From Ulota crispa (Eukaryota; Streptophyta; Bryopsida; Orthotrichales; Orthotrichaceae): a stretch of 64,000 nucleotides of DNA. The position numbers and the translations under genes were made by a program. Shown here piece by piece: positions 26,201-37,895 of this stretch. The notes beneath the pieces are model-generated. The model searched no databases. It was not told the DNA's origin and saw only the letters and a list, made by a program, of their open reading frames with translations. The first letter of the stretch is position 1. Each line of letters starts with the position of its first letter. Location of the stretch: contig OY987249.1 in the NCBI GenBank assembly GCA_963920765.1, positions 7,564,817 through 7,628,816 on the forward strand, read 5' to 3'.

Positions 26201-29200
26201 AATATGATTGTTAAAAAATTGTTTTACGAGTGGTTTGAGATATTTTTTACTTTTTGCTTGGTAAGAACAGGCTTCTAGTTGTACTATATTGCAAACCTCC
26301 CTTTTGTTCAGGTTGCTTGAAAACAATCAATTCTCTGGGCCAATTCCAGATTCTATTGCGAATTTGTCATCACTGGAGATTCTGTAAGTCAATCCTACTT
26401 CTGTTTTCTTCGTCAATGGTATGAAATTATTGTTTCTTTTGTGATTAATTTGATTTACCGTCTCTAAACTCTTGTGTGACTGGCAACAGGAGTCTCTCCA
26501 ACAATAAATTCACCGGTCCAATTCCAGCAAGTCTCAGTTCCACGACCTACGGTGCGAGCTCCAGCTTACAGCAATTGTAAGTAAACCTTAAACCCTAAGC
26601 CCTAAATCTTAGTTGAAGTCTCAGTTGAAAGATTAAAAAACAAATTGTGAAAAACATTACCTAAGGTGCAATCTTGTATCAATTTTCAATAAATATGCAT
26701 TTCCAACATATATACTCTAGTATACCCTTTATTTATTTGTATTTTATTTATTTTGTGAAGTTTTTGACATATGTCTTTCTCTTTTTACCTCAATTGGTAC
26801 AAGTATGGCTCTTTACAAGCTAATGTTTTAGTGATGTTTAAGAGTTAAGAGTTACAGAGGGTCACTAGTGATACCAAACGTAATTTTTATAACTAGCTAA
26901 TGTGGCTTAATATCATTGCTATATGTATGAAACATTTAATTACTTATAGACTATTCATGTAACCATAGAAAGTTTTTGTGTCCCGAAACATTTGAATCTT
27001 CCCAAAAAATTTGCAGATATGTTTTGCAAAATTGTATATGTTTTCTGATTTGGACATATCTCCCAATATTTGCAAGTACCTCCCAATGTCTTGTAAACCA
27101 AATCAACAATTTTTTGGCCTACATCTTATGTATTTTAGATAATTAAACATGACTTATGTGCTAAAACTTCAACTTTGATGCTTTGGTGTTCAATTTTTTT
27201 ATTACGCTTCTATAAAAAATTGATTCATGTTTTTCCAAATTTAACCACATTTTCTCATCATGCATATGGTTTACAGACTAGTAGGAAGCAACCAACTCCA
27301 GCAAGTTATACCCAACTTGACAGCTATTACCACCAAACTAACTGTTGTGTAAGTTGCTTCTGACCTTACTCTTTTTTTTTGCTTTTTTTTTTAAGAAGCC
27401 TTATATTTATTTTCTTATTGTCAGATTTTTTGACATTTTTGAGTTGATGATTACAGGGAGTTCAGTAATAACGCATTTGACCCACAACCGTTTCCTACGT
27501 GGATACAAAATGCACCAATCATTCAAACTGTGTAAGTATAACCTGAAGGTTAAATTTATGGCTTTGATATCCTTTATTTTTTGAGTTCGGTTTGAATGGG
27601 AAAGAAATTTCATTTTTTAAGGCAAAAATTGGGTTTAGTTGGTCACAATATTCGTTTCTCGGGAAAGTTTTACATGGACACCCTTGAAGTTTGCAATATT
27701 TGTATAGATATTCCTGGTTTTTCAGAAATTGTACAAGTATCCTTGGACCATAATTTCCATGCATTTGTTTTGTCATGCTACTTCCTTCATGACCAATGTT
27801 AAAGCAAGTGCAATAGAACAAAGAGAAGCAATGTGAGCACAAGGGAGGAAGAAGTGACATGCATAATAGAATAAACACTTGAAACTTATGATCCAAGAAT
27901 ATATGTGCAAATTCTGAAAAACCAAGGGTATATGTACAAATATTGCAAACTTCAGGAGTATCCATAAAATTTTCCCTTGTTTTTATTTGCCTTGGATTGC
28001 ATGAGAACAAGCTTTGCATTGTAAGAATCTACCATGAGAAAGTTTGAGTAGGTATCTTATTTGAAAAATTAGCTAATGCTACAAGACAAAGCCTCTCATA
28101 GCTTAGCTACTTGTTTTAAAAGAGTTAAATACTTGATTGACTAGCTTATTAACAATGGTTCAATTTATTATTGCTTTCTTTTTCAGGTCCTTGGAAGGAT
28201 GCAACTTGACAGGGGAATTTCCTTCAGAAGTCTTGTCTGCTCCTCAGCTACAAACACTGTGAGTGCTTTTTCTATTCTGTTAAAAAGGAGCTTCTTTTAA
28301 AAAATTTAGTTTTTCTTAAACCTTGTTGAGAGTGTGGAGAGGATGGAGTTATGTATTGAGATTTTTGTCTTTTGCAATTGCAATGTGTCATGTGGCAATG
28401 AAAGTGAAAAGAACGGTACAAATCTTATTTTCTTTTCACTCAAAAGGTTAAACTGAAATTGATTTGTTTTGTAAAAATGGCATATATGTGCAACAATTTG
28501 GTGTTATGTTCATATTGCTAGAGTCTCTAACTACGTTTATCGTCACAGGTGGGCTCGCAATAATGCTTTAAATGGGACCTTGACAATTCCAGCAGCGGTT
28601 GGATCAAACTTAATGACAGTTTCAATGCAAGATAATGAGTTCTCTCTTGTTACACAAACAAGCGTCAACACCAACATAACGCAATTAGATCTTCAGTAAG
28701 TATTCTGCACTCTGTTTAGTGTTTGAATTTAGTTGGATTTATGCTTATTGCAATGTCAAAGAGTTTGAACTTTAATCTTGCTGAATGGTGGAAATTCAAG
28801 ATATTAGCACTATTGAATACAAGCCCTTTGTAACCAAAATCTAAACCTATCCTATTTTTTAGAAATGTGTGAAATTGAACATCACAATTTTGGCTGCAAT
28901 ATAACTATATTGACATTACTAATCACTTTATCTTAAATTTTACCAAACTATTTGGGAGTCTTATAGTTTGACCTTTATGAAACCACTAATTTTATACTAA
29001 GGCCCATTTTTGCTTACCAATTGACCAAGTTGGTTCTTGGCCATAAATCATTTCCTCAACTTCACCAACAATTTTAGCCATTAGCTAGGATGCATTCCAT
29101 TCCCTAGAAGTCAACTATCCATGTGGTAAATAATCACAAACTTATTAAGATTCAATGTCTTTACTTTGCTAGCAAAACTTCATTCAAAGACATTTAGAGT

Positions 29201-32200
29201 GTCAGTGAGAAGAAAGTATTCTTGACCTATATCATGGTGAGGAAATTTTAACCTTTTCACACATAAATCTCTAAAAACTAGGAATGGTACAAATCCACGG
29301 TTATAGACAAGCATTTAGAGAAGTGGTAGTTTGCTCAACTTTTGCAAGTAGGGGTAGTCACCCCATTCTCTAAATATTCAAAAAATGGGGATGTGGCACT
29401 CTCTCCTTGATTTGCAAAGGTTACAACATCATATTCGTTAAATTGGGAAAAACAATACATTTTGGGATGTTTTTTTGGTACACCTGCCCTCACATGAGAG
29501 GAGGAACTTGTGAGGGAATAAATCTTAGTGGCTCAAACTGAATCTGATACCTTCAAATTTGGTTTAAGGTAACTTTTTGGGTTTAAGGTGGAGTACAAAA
29601 TGGTATCTCTGTTTTTCCCAATTTAACAAAGATAATGTGACACATTTTTTAAAGATTGGGAAGTTTTTTTTCTTTCACCTCTAGAGGAAAAGAATGAGCA
29701 TGATTTCTTTTTTTTTGCATGTGTATGTTTTCATCTTGCTCTTCTTGCTTTCATCCTCCCTATAGTTGGAAACCTCAATTGAGTGTGTGAATGCAACTTG
29801 CTTTCTTACCATATCACTATTTTCAAGGTAAACTCTTACTCTGGTCTCCACCGCCCATAAAAGTGCAGTTACACCTTCTGCTACCATTGGCTTCTACTTC
29901 CATTCCACAACTTCTCATTCTTCATAAAAGTTTCAATCTCAGAGAGAAGGTGTGACTGCCCTATTGTAACGAATATGGAGTTTCTTCCGGGTTAAGTATT
30001 AGCAGAGAACTAAAAAGATTTCAGAGACCTTCCCCTAAAGGATGTTGCTATTTTGTATACAGACTCCTATGTTGTATATGGATGGGGTATTTGGATAGCA
30101 TGTGAATCCCACTGAAGTTGTAAATTTCAAGCCAAGTCAAAAACATAATATTGGTAAACTAGGATTTTTTAGGAAACTTTTGACATTTGTTGTAAAGCTT
30201 TCTTTTCAAGTACTAACTGGTTCTCTTACAAATACATACAACACTTTTTGTAGGCAACATCCATTAGGGGTTAACACGGGGTCTAAGGAAATTTTTCTTT
30301 CCATATGTTTGCTGTGGATTTGTTACAAAGTGGAAATATACTGAGGGGTGTATGTGTGTGTTTTTAGGTTGATGGGCAACCCAACATGCGCAGCAACCAA
30401 CCTGGCGCGCCCAACCGGGCTGTGCGACCAGGACGTGCAGACCAAGCAGTCGTGGAGGTCGCCGTACTCGGTCGCGACCAGCTGTCCCACGCAGGAGTGC
30501 AGTGGCACCACCACCACCAACCCGCTGCTGCCCGGCAACTGTAACTGCTCGCAACCGCTGGAGCTGCAGCTGGTGGCGCGGCACCCGGGGTTCTCCGTGA
30601 TCACGGATGCGCTCATGGAGACGCTGCGGGGGCAGCTGTCGTCACAGCTCAGCCTGGCGCCGCCGCAGGTGTGGATCACCTCGGCGGCCTTCGCCGTGGA
30701 CGGGCGGTGCCTGATCGATGTCGACTTCTTTGCCGCGGACGGCAAGTCGACGCTGGACAGCGCGACGCAGACCAACGTGACGCACAGCTTGACTAGTAAC
30801 TGGCTCCTGCTTCCTGCCATCAAACCCTACTTGGCTACTGTTATTGTCAATGGTGGCACGTTCTGTACGTCTCTCTCGCCCTTTCCGTTTGGCCTTGCCT
30901 TCTCTTATTCCACCACCCTTGCATAATTTGGTTTGCCACTAAGGTAAGAGGCTCATAAATCGACCATCTAAAGGCTGAAACTGAATTTTGGGAGGTGGAA
31001 CTTCTTGAAATAATTTTCAGTAAATTTTCCTTGAAAAACAAGAGGAATTGGCATCTAACCCAAGTTTTTTTCATATTTTTTTGGAGCTTTATAGAATTAG
31101 TTATGAAATTTTGAAGTGGAAAGGCCATAGGGTTCTAAAACTGCCCACCTCCTCAAATGTACGTCCACTGAACATTATTGAAAGGTTATGAATAAGAACA
31201 TGTACCGGCAGAGTTCATTTGGGGGCGGTGAGCCGTTTTAATGCCCTAATGGAGTTTGAGCTTCCTACCTTAAGGTAGGAGGCTCATAAATTGCCCACGC
31301 TCTAAAATTGCCCACCTTCTCAAATTTAATCCATTTGTACATGTTATTTTGCATAGGTTTCAACAATATACAAGCAGTGTACATTTAAGGAGGTGGGCGG
31401 TTTTAAAGCCCTCTGCCACTTCAACTTCAAAATTTCATAACTAATTCCACAAAGTTTCAAAAAATATAAAACAACCTTGAGTTAGATGTCAATTCCTCTT
31501 GTCTTTCAAGAAAAATCTACTGAAGAATATTTCAAGAAGTTTCACCTCCCAAAAATTCAATTTCAGCCCTGACATGAACGATTTACGAACACACTACCTT
31601 ATCTCTAATGTTTAGGGACACAGAAAGTCCAAATGTATGTAAATGATCCATAAGTAGTTAGATACGTCGTGTTTTGATACTAAGTGCTAAGCAACAACCT
31701 TGCAAACCATCTCATTTTGATCTTGATTTTTTTTTCTAAGTTTACGAATTGACCATTACGTGATACTCCACCCTTTGATTTGTGCCATGACAAACGTACT
31801 CCTTAACAAATAACATCTTAAATCTTTAGCAAATCTAGACACATGGATAGTCAACTACTTGAAAACGAAACTCAGCGTCAACATTTTTCTGACCTGTATA
31901 TTGACCTGTATATATCTCCTGTATATTTTTCCTGCATATTGACCTGTATACTGGCTTTGCTGTTCAGTGGCCTCGAAGACGAATTCTCTGTCCGGTGGAG
32001 CCATTGCCGGGATTGTGGTGGGAGTGCTGGCCGCATTGCTCGCCGTCTTTATGTACGCCATCTGGCAGAGACGCAGAGCTCAGAGACTCAAACACCGAGC
32101 TCAACCATTCGGTAAGCTTACTTCCACTCTCTACCCTTCCTTACCGATTCATCTTTCTTCGAGAGATTCGTGAGAGAAAGTGTTTAAGGTAGGAGCACCC

Positions 32201-35200
32201 AATTGCAACACCAGCCGCTCTCCAACATCTCAAATTAAACCTAAAGTAGACAGATTTGCACCCAAATTAGACACGCAAGTTGACATAAGAGAATAGAAAT
32301 TGTGTAGGTGGCAGTTTTTGATTGGGTGTAACGTGCTCTTTTTCTTATCATGACATGGTCTTTTCGCTGTCATGACATGGTCTTTTTGCTGTCATGACAT
32401 GGTCTTGTTGTTGTCGCTTTTTCAAGGGTCTAGTGTACACAATAGGTAAATTGGGGGAGTTACCTGCAACAATTCATAATTTATTCATATGATCTCAAAA
32501 ATTCCAAAAACAATTTTGCTTGGATCTGTACCCATTTCCTAACAAGCAAATGCCATTACATTCTCAAAAGACCCTCCAAATTACCACATCTGAGGTAAGT
32601 GTCACATTTGGGTGCTTCTACCTCATAAGAGAGTTCAGATCATTCCAATGGTTTAAAAAGCTCACAGTAACCGCTTGTATTTACGCACAGCCAAATGGGG
32701 AGGAGGAGAAGGAGAGAAGGACGTGGCCGCTCCCATGATAGCCGGCACCCGATTCTTTACTTTCTCCGAAGTCAGAAAAATCACCAACACTTTCGCCAAC
32801 GAGATCGGCGTGGGAGGCTATGGCAAGGTACCATTTCTCGTGGTTTTGTGTTCCGTCGTAGACATTAGGGTTTCGTGAGCCCTAATCCACAAACATCGTT
32901 ATACGTAGGAACACCCATAAGCATTAGTTTAAGGGTTTTGAACATGATGACTATTATAAACATCTAGTATAGGATCATGTCAGCAACAGAAAAATAATGT
33001 GTTTGCACTATTATTTGGATGTTGTGAGAATAAGTTGTGAATTTTTAAAGAGCAAACTGCCATTGTACCCATAACAAACACTAAGGTTTCATGTTCACAT
33101 GTTGTAGAATCCTTGTAATTTACATCTATTTACCTCTACAGATTTTTCAAGATTTTAGAGGTGACAGTTATGGGGACACTAACGCTTATGGGTGTTCTTA
33201 CCTTATTCATTAAGGTAGGAGGTTCTAAAATGGTGAACGCTCTAAAATGGTGTATCTCCTCAAATGTACTCAATTTGTGCATGTTGTTATTCATAACCCT
33301 TCAACAATGTACATGTCATGTACATTTGAGAAGGTGCCCAATTCTAGAAACCTATGGCCTTTTCACTTCAAAATTTCATAACTAATTCCACAAAGCTTGG
33401 AAAATTATGAAACAACTTGGATTAGATACCAATTCCTCTTGTCTTTTAAGGAAAATTTACTGAAAAATATTTGAAGAAGTTTCACCTCCCCAAAATTCAG
33501 TTTCAGCCTTTAAGTGCTCTATTTTAGAACCTCCTACCTTACATTGGCGGAACAGGCGCCTGTGGTGAAGGCGTACAACAAAGGACCAGTACACCGCACT
33601 AACAAAACCTCATAACCTCAGATTTAGAATTAGGGTTTGAACGTCACATTTGAGGTGTCCTAGGGTTTAGGGTTTAGGGTTGTTTTGAAATGGCGTGAGT
33701 TTCATGATTCCTGTTTTGTTTTCGTGTGCAGGTGTACTCCGGCGTGTTGGACAATGGCGTGCAAGTGGCCGTGAAGAGAGCGCAGGAGGGCTCGATGCAA
33801 GGAGCGGAGGAGTTTAAGAACGAGATTGAATTGTTATCACGCGTGCATCATAAGAATCTTTTGGGGTTGGTGGGCTACTGCTATGGAAATGGCGAACAGA
33901 TGCTTGTATACGAGTTCATGGTGAACGGCACCGTGCGTGAATGGCTTGCCGGTGCGTTAACTTACAACACCCATTCTCTCACGCTTTTATTCAAACGAGA
34001 AGGTTATAACCTAAATTCGTTCAATATGGGGTTGCATGTTATATATGGACTGTATTTGGACATTGCATTGGTCTAGATACACTCCATATATAACATGCAA
34101 CTCCATATGGATTGAAGGGAGAATTTCATGAATACCCTTGAAGTTTGCAATATTTTCATAGATACCCTTGCTTGTTTTAGAAATATCACAAATACCCTTG
34201 GATCAAATAAATTAGGCCTTTGTTTTGTTATGCATGTCACTTCCTTCTCCCTTTGTGCGCACACTACTTCTTTCTTGTTATGCGTGCACACTAAGGAAGA
34301 AGGGAAGTGGCATGCACAACAAAACAAATGCCTATTTTGGTCCACGGGTATTTGTGATATTTCTGAAAAAGCAGGGGTATCTGTGAAAATATTGCAAACT
34401 TCAGGGATATCCATGAAATCCTCCCTTGGGAGTTTATTGTCGTCAGTAGAAAATTCTAGAGGCTTGTTTGTGAACGATTCTTGTGGATCGGTTTGGTGTG
34501 CACGTGTTCTGAAACGTTTTTTGGGACTGGATTTTCTTGAGCAGGCAAGATGGCGTACCCGCTGGACTGGACGAAGCGGTTGTCCATCGCCTTGGGATCC
34601 GCCCGGGGGTTAGCGTATTTGCACGAGCTTGCCGACCCGCCCATCATTCACCGAGACATCAAGACCCAAAACATCCTGCTCGACGAAAAGCACATCGCCA
34701 AAGTGGCTGATTTCGGCCTCTCGAAACTCGCCCCTGACGGCGCCGACAAACAGATCGTCACCGCTCAAGTGAAAGGCACCATGGTAAGCTTGCAAACTCA
34801 GACTTCAACACACACACAAACACAGAAACACACAAAATGGCTAGAAATGGCTTGAGAATTACTCCCTCTGTCTCTCTAAAAAAAACTACCAAAAATGCTT
34901 CCTTGCAAAGTATTAACTATGTTTTTAGTTTTTGTGCTTGTGACACACAAGCATCCTAGAATTCAATATACCATCTACTAAATGTATGCAAAAATCTCTA
35001 GTTTTGATGTCAAAATTCCATGCAAAGAGTTACCATATTTGTGTGCATGCTGCTAGCTCCTCTATTGATGATTTAAAAGATAAATAGCAACAATGGTACC
35101 TCATATGGGGCTCATATGGAGCAAGGGCCAAGCTTGTTAGGAGAGGAATGCTCTCTAATTGCTTAACTTGCCCCATGAGATCATTGAACATGGCAAGCGC

Positions 35201-35791
35201 TTTCTCAGCGTTTGAAATCAGCAAAAGGGAGCTTTTTAGTGGTACAAGAAGTGTGTCTGATGTGGACGTTTTGAGATGTCTAAGACTTGAGTGGACGTGG
35301 GGGTGTGTGAACAGGGATACTTGGATCCGGAGTACTACAGAACGCAGCACATGTCGGCGAAGAGTGACGTGTACAGCTTCGGCGTGGTGTTGCTGGAGCT
35401 GGCGACGTCGAGGGCGCCCATCCAGAATGGCGTGTACATCGTGCGGGAGGTGCGCACGGCGTTGCAAGACGGCGGCATGGAGGCGCTGGAGGAGCTGCTG
35501 GACCCGTCGGTGTACGAGGCCTCCCAACCGGACGTGGACCGCTTCGTCGACCTGGCACTGACGTGCGTGGAGGACACGGGCGAGCACCGCCCCACCATGA
35601 ACGAGGTCGTCCGGGAGCTGGAGACTCTGGTGCAGCACAACCGGCCCAAGGCCAAGGCCAGCGCCCACGCCACCGACCCCTCGTGGATGATGGACGTCTA
35701 CGACGACTACAACTCCGCCGAACATGGCACCGCCGTCAACAACTTCGTGTACAGTGGCGGCTACTCCCCGGGTCACCCTGAACCCAAGTAA
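20244..35791 (+). CDS. LRR receptor-like kinase, subfamily VIII-1 (HPCA1-like), 19 exons
   Basis: Exons: 20244-20361, 21517-21637, 22376-22447, 22920-22994, 23131-23202, 23982-24149, 25245-25337, 26312-26383, 26490-26576, 27277-27348, 27457-27531, 28187-28258, 28549-28695, 30368-30864, 31968-32111, 32691-32827, 33732-33951, 34545-34783, 35315-35791. All junctions are GT-AG and in frame, giving 985 aa, the usual family length. Signal peptide 1-33; LRRNT with C63/C70 ([10 protein letters not shown]); about 11 LRRs to 366, most on 72- or 75-nt phase-2 exons; cysteine-rich membrane-proximal region 415-580; membrane span 592-613; kinase with GVGGYGKV loop, K689, HRD (D785), DFG (D803) and the GTMGYLDPEY activation segment. 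All catalytic residues are present, so an active plasma-membrane kinase is expected. Arabidopsis HPCA1 of this subfamily senses extracellular H2O2; that role here is inference. An in-frame upstream ATG exists at 20214. Confidence 0.93.
20452..20848. repeat. TTAA-flanked element in receptor kinase intron 1
   Basis: The left end is TTAACCCTTAAATGTCC and the right end AAATGTTTAAGGGTTAA, about 397 bp apart. A related interior (AAATACAAG, CTTCTTTGTTGA) is found at about 47940-48170 and partly at 22560-22740 in intron 3. Confidence 0.65.
21736..22190. repeat. GGGGGCGGTTCACA hairpin element split by a second hairpin (receptor kinase intron 2)
   Basis: The left end GGGGGCGGTTCACAGTA matches the ends of the complete 296-bp hairpin at 37600-37895. 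The segment 22105-22190 matches the middle of that element in reverse complement (ACACTCATGACTTTCT). Between them, 21976-22104 is a separate near-perfect hairpin with ends TAGGGTATGTTCACACTTG. The right end of the outer element is missing. Confidence 0.6.
24314..24513. other. Assembly gap of exactly 200 N
   Basis: The run of N is exactly 200 long, which suggests a fixed-size placeholder. It lies in receptor kinase intron 6 (24150-25244). Exons 6 and 7 join in frame across it (phase 2 to phase 2), so no coding phase is lost, though a skipped in-frame LRR exon cannot be excluded. Confidence 0.95.
27661..27977. repeat. Foldback MITE, family C (copy 1, receptor kinase intron 11)
   Basis: The left arm (TTTTACATGGACACCC, TTGAAGTTTGCAATATT) is mirrored at the right (AATATTGCAAACTTCAGG, TATCCATAAAATTTTCCC). 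The second copy, at 34118-34425, lies in intron 17 of the same gene. Confidence 0.75.
29424..29640. repeat. GTTAAATTGGGAAAAAC-ended MITE (copy 1, receptor kinase intron 13)
   Basis: The terminal inverted repeats are GTTAAATTGGGAAAAAC and GTTTTTCCCAATTTAAC. The second copy at 36269-36522 is in the opposite orientation just past the same gene, and shares GGTAACTTTTTGGGTTTAAGG-type interior sequence. Confidence 0.7.
30940..31601. repeat. Two family F elements abutting at one TA (receptor kinase intron 14)
   Basis: The first element (30942-31270) begins AGGTAAGAGGCTC and the second (31273-31599) is inverted relative to it. They meet at CCTACCTTAAGGTAGG, where a single TA serves as right flank of one and left flank of the other. 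Both carry the blocks GAGGAATTGGCATCTAAC and TTTCATAACTAATTCCAC, or their reverse complements. Confidence 0.75.
32901..33205. repeat. TA-flanked MITE, family E (copy 4, receptor kinase intron 16)
   Basis: The ends are degenerate (ACGTAGGAACACCCATAAG) at the left and intact (ATGGGTGTTCTTACCTTA) at the right. The interior includes TGAGAATAAGTTGTGAA and AAACTGCCATTG, as in the other copies. A family F element follows after 5 bp. Confidence 0.75.
33211..33541. repeat. TA-flanked MITE, family F (receptor kinase intron 16)
   Basis: It runs from TAAGGTAGGAGGTTC to GAACCTCCTACCTTA, with TA at both sides. The interior matches the 31273-31599 element in the same orientation (TTTCATAACTAATTCCAC, CCAATTCCTCTTGTC). 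Confidence 0.8.
33661..33681. repeat. Interstitial telomere-type repeat, three TTTAGGG units
   Basis: Three tandem units of the Arabidopsis-type plant telomere motif lie about 50 bp before exon 17 of the receptor kinase. Such telo-box sequences are common near plant promoters and introns, and this one supports a plant origin of the window. Related GGGTTTAGGGTTTATG motifs occur in intron 1 of both 3'-end genes (about 57371 and 61626). Confidence 0.85.
34011..34116. repeat. Hairpin MITE, family B (copy 1, receptor kinase intron 17)
   Basis: The left arm (TTGCATGTTATATATGGA) is the reverse complement of the right arm (TCCATATATAACATGCAA), with a loop of about 25 bp. It is closely related to the hairpin at 57410-57525. 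Confidence 0.85.
34118..34425. repeat. Foldback MITE, family C (copy 2, receptor kinase intron 17)
   Basis: GGGAGAATTTCATGAATACC at the left is mirrored by ATATCCATGAAATCCTCCC at the right, and the arms include the TTTGCAATATTTTCA stretch and its complement. It sits immediately against the family B hairpin. The partner copy is in intron 11. Confidence 0.8.
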
Positions 35792-36268
35792 ATAAATATC
35801 AGGGACCGTATTTTGTTCTTTTTCCTCTTTTTCTTTTCGATTTTTCATCACCGTGGATCTGGTGTCTGTTGATTTGTTTAGAAGATGGATACACACCAGC
35901 TTGTACTCTAGAAGAAGGATTGATTCTTTACATGATGAGGAGGTTAGGTAGGTTCAGAACGGTTTGGAGGAACCACTTGTATGAGTATAACCAGGCCATC
36001 TGGAAATACCAGTGTTCATTGGCATTTACAATGTTTGTTGTGATGGCTTTTTCTTTTGGCATATGGCTGTGTTTTGTGTTGTTGATGGACATGGCATGCA
36101 TGCCGTTGTGGACGTGAGAGATTTCGTTTTATGGTTGAGTGAGGGATGCTTGATAGGGTGAGGAAAAGTGCCTGGTAAAACCTGTGAGCTTGTTGCAACA
36201 GGAAAAATCTCCAAAATGAAGAAACCGTAGACAATTTGGACGGCACATTATTGATCCAGATCCCAAAT

Positions 36269-36522
36269 AACGTGTTATTCGTTAAATTGGGAAAAACGTA
36301 GGTACCATTTTGTATTTCACCTGAAACCCAAAAAGTTACTTTAAACTAGATTCAAAGGTATAAATTCAGTCTGAGCCACTAAGATTTTTTCCCTTGTAAA
36401 TTCCTCCTCTTAGGTGAGGGCACGTGTACCAAAAAAAATGCTCTGAGTTAGAATTTAGGTGATCACTTGAATTCTTGAAAGTCCCAAAATGTACTGTTTT
36501 TCCCAATTTAACAAATAACGTG
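36269..36522. repeat. GTTAAATTGGGAAAAAC-ended MITE (copy 2)
   Basis: The inverted ends are GTTAAATTGGGAAAAAC and GTTTTTCCCAATTTAAC, in the opposite orientation to the intron 13 copy. It begins about 480 bp after the receptor kinase stop codon. The intervening 35792-36268 is probably the 3' UTR and flank. Confidence 0.7.
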
Positions 36523-36560
36523 TTCAAAATAGAAGTGATGTTGTGTGAACTTTCACTTGA

Positions 36561-37316
36561 TTAACCCTTGAGTGCCCCAGAGGGCCAAAATCACAACATT
36601 TCAAATGCCTATTTGAGGTACTGGATTTAATTTTTTGACCTTGCTATAAACTACAATTAACAAGGTAGTGGTCCATGAAGTGGAGTGATGGCAAGGCAAG
36701 TCAAATGTTATACAAGTGTTTACAGAGTTTTAATTGGGTCAAGCACCATACGGGGCATGGTGGCAAGCAATGTCTTACAAGCTACAACTAATCAATAGTC
36801 ATTGCAAGCTTCCTTGCATGTGCTTTGTGATAGCAGGAAACTTATTAGTAATGGTTCAAGCATGTTCTAAACTCTTGTCAGGGTAGTTGTCACCAATTGG
36901 GCTGATCAATGTTTTTTGTGCAATAGCAATTTGAAGCCCTAAAACTTAACCTACTAAGAAGTAGAATCTTCAATAATTTGGAAGTGTGAGCATGCACATC
37001 TAATCTTACTGCTCAAAAAATTTGAGATGAATGAGGGGCTTATAGAATTTTTTTTTATATCATTAAATAGCAACTACTGCCAAAAAAGAAATTTTGTCAT
37101 CATGTGTTGTTTGATCAAATGTTATAATCTCCCATCTCCCATCTCCCATGGTCAATTGTTCCCAAAAATTACAATTCATTTTCTAAGTGGGTGTTCCACT
37201 ATTTTCAATGGTCACTTTTTGTGAATCATCCAATTGACTGAGATATGATACATCAAAATTGTAAGTCTCCCAAAAGCCTGTTTTTTGTGAAAATAACCTG
37301 GGCGCTCAAGGGCTAA
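36561..37316. repeat. TTAA-type element, right end decayed
   Basis: The left end is TTAACCCTTGAGTGCCCC and the right end GGGCGCTCAAGGGCTAAC, where TTAA has become CTAA. The inverted ends (GAGTGCCC and GGGCGCTC) show the pairing. The interior is AT-rich, without a coding frame. Confidence 0.6.
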
Positions 37317-37599
37317 CAACAATTTTTTTATTCATGACAATTTTATAATGAGATTGGTTCTAGTACTATAATATTTATGCCACATCACGTGTATCTTTGG
37401 TGATAAAATTTTGTAACTTCAACGCTCCCTCATATGTAACTATGGTTATGCCTCTGGTTGAGTATGTAAGACATTTTGTATGATATTTTTAATGTTTTGT
37501 AGAGTATTGGAATGTGATTCTGAAGTTGCCATTGTTCATTGCACCCGCTCTGACAGCCCTAATTGAGTCTACTGTGGTAGAATTCTATTGGAGAATATT

Positions 37600-37895
37600 G
37601 GGGGCGGTTCACAATAAGTCCCATGTCACATCTCTGCGAGTCTTCCCTTGACGTCAGATCCCAACTTAGTCGGGTTATTAAGGGCGAAAAGAAGTATTAA
37701 AGAAAATCATGAGTGTTTTAGGCAAAAATATTGGTGGAACTTGGGTTGAAAATTGGGTCTATCAAAACGGTTGACCCAAACTTTGAGTGAAGGGACGTAG
37801 TATGAAGCGCCAAGTCCCAACTTTTGGCACTATACCAATCAGATTCTCAAATTTCAGTAGGACTTAGGACGTGGGACATAGTGTGAACCGCCCCC
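37600..37895. repeat. GGGGGCGGTTCACA hairpin MITE (complete copy)
   Basis: The left end GGGGGCGGTTCACAATAAG and the right end CATAGTGTGAACCGCCCCC are inverted. The arms extend inward through GTCCCA / TGGGAC and GGATCTGAC-like sequence. A partial copy lies in receptor kinase intron 2 at 21736. Confidence 0.8.

Noticed and set aside
35030..35896. 288-aa minus-strand frame antisense to the last receptor kinase exon
   Set aside because: It is the shadow of the GC-rich kinase exon on the other strand; its composition (Val, His, Arg runs) mirrors the coding strand and shows no family.
36265..36524. 12-bp direct repeats (AAATAACGTGTT) flanking the GTTAAATTGGG element as a Mutator-type target duplication
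   Set aside because: Comparison with the intron 13 copy shows that the terminal inverted repeat itself extends outward through a CACRTTAT-like stretch, and AACGTGTT is nearly self-complementary, so the apparent direct repeat is part of the inverted ends.
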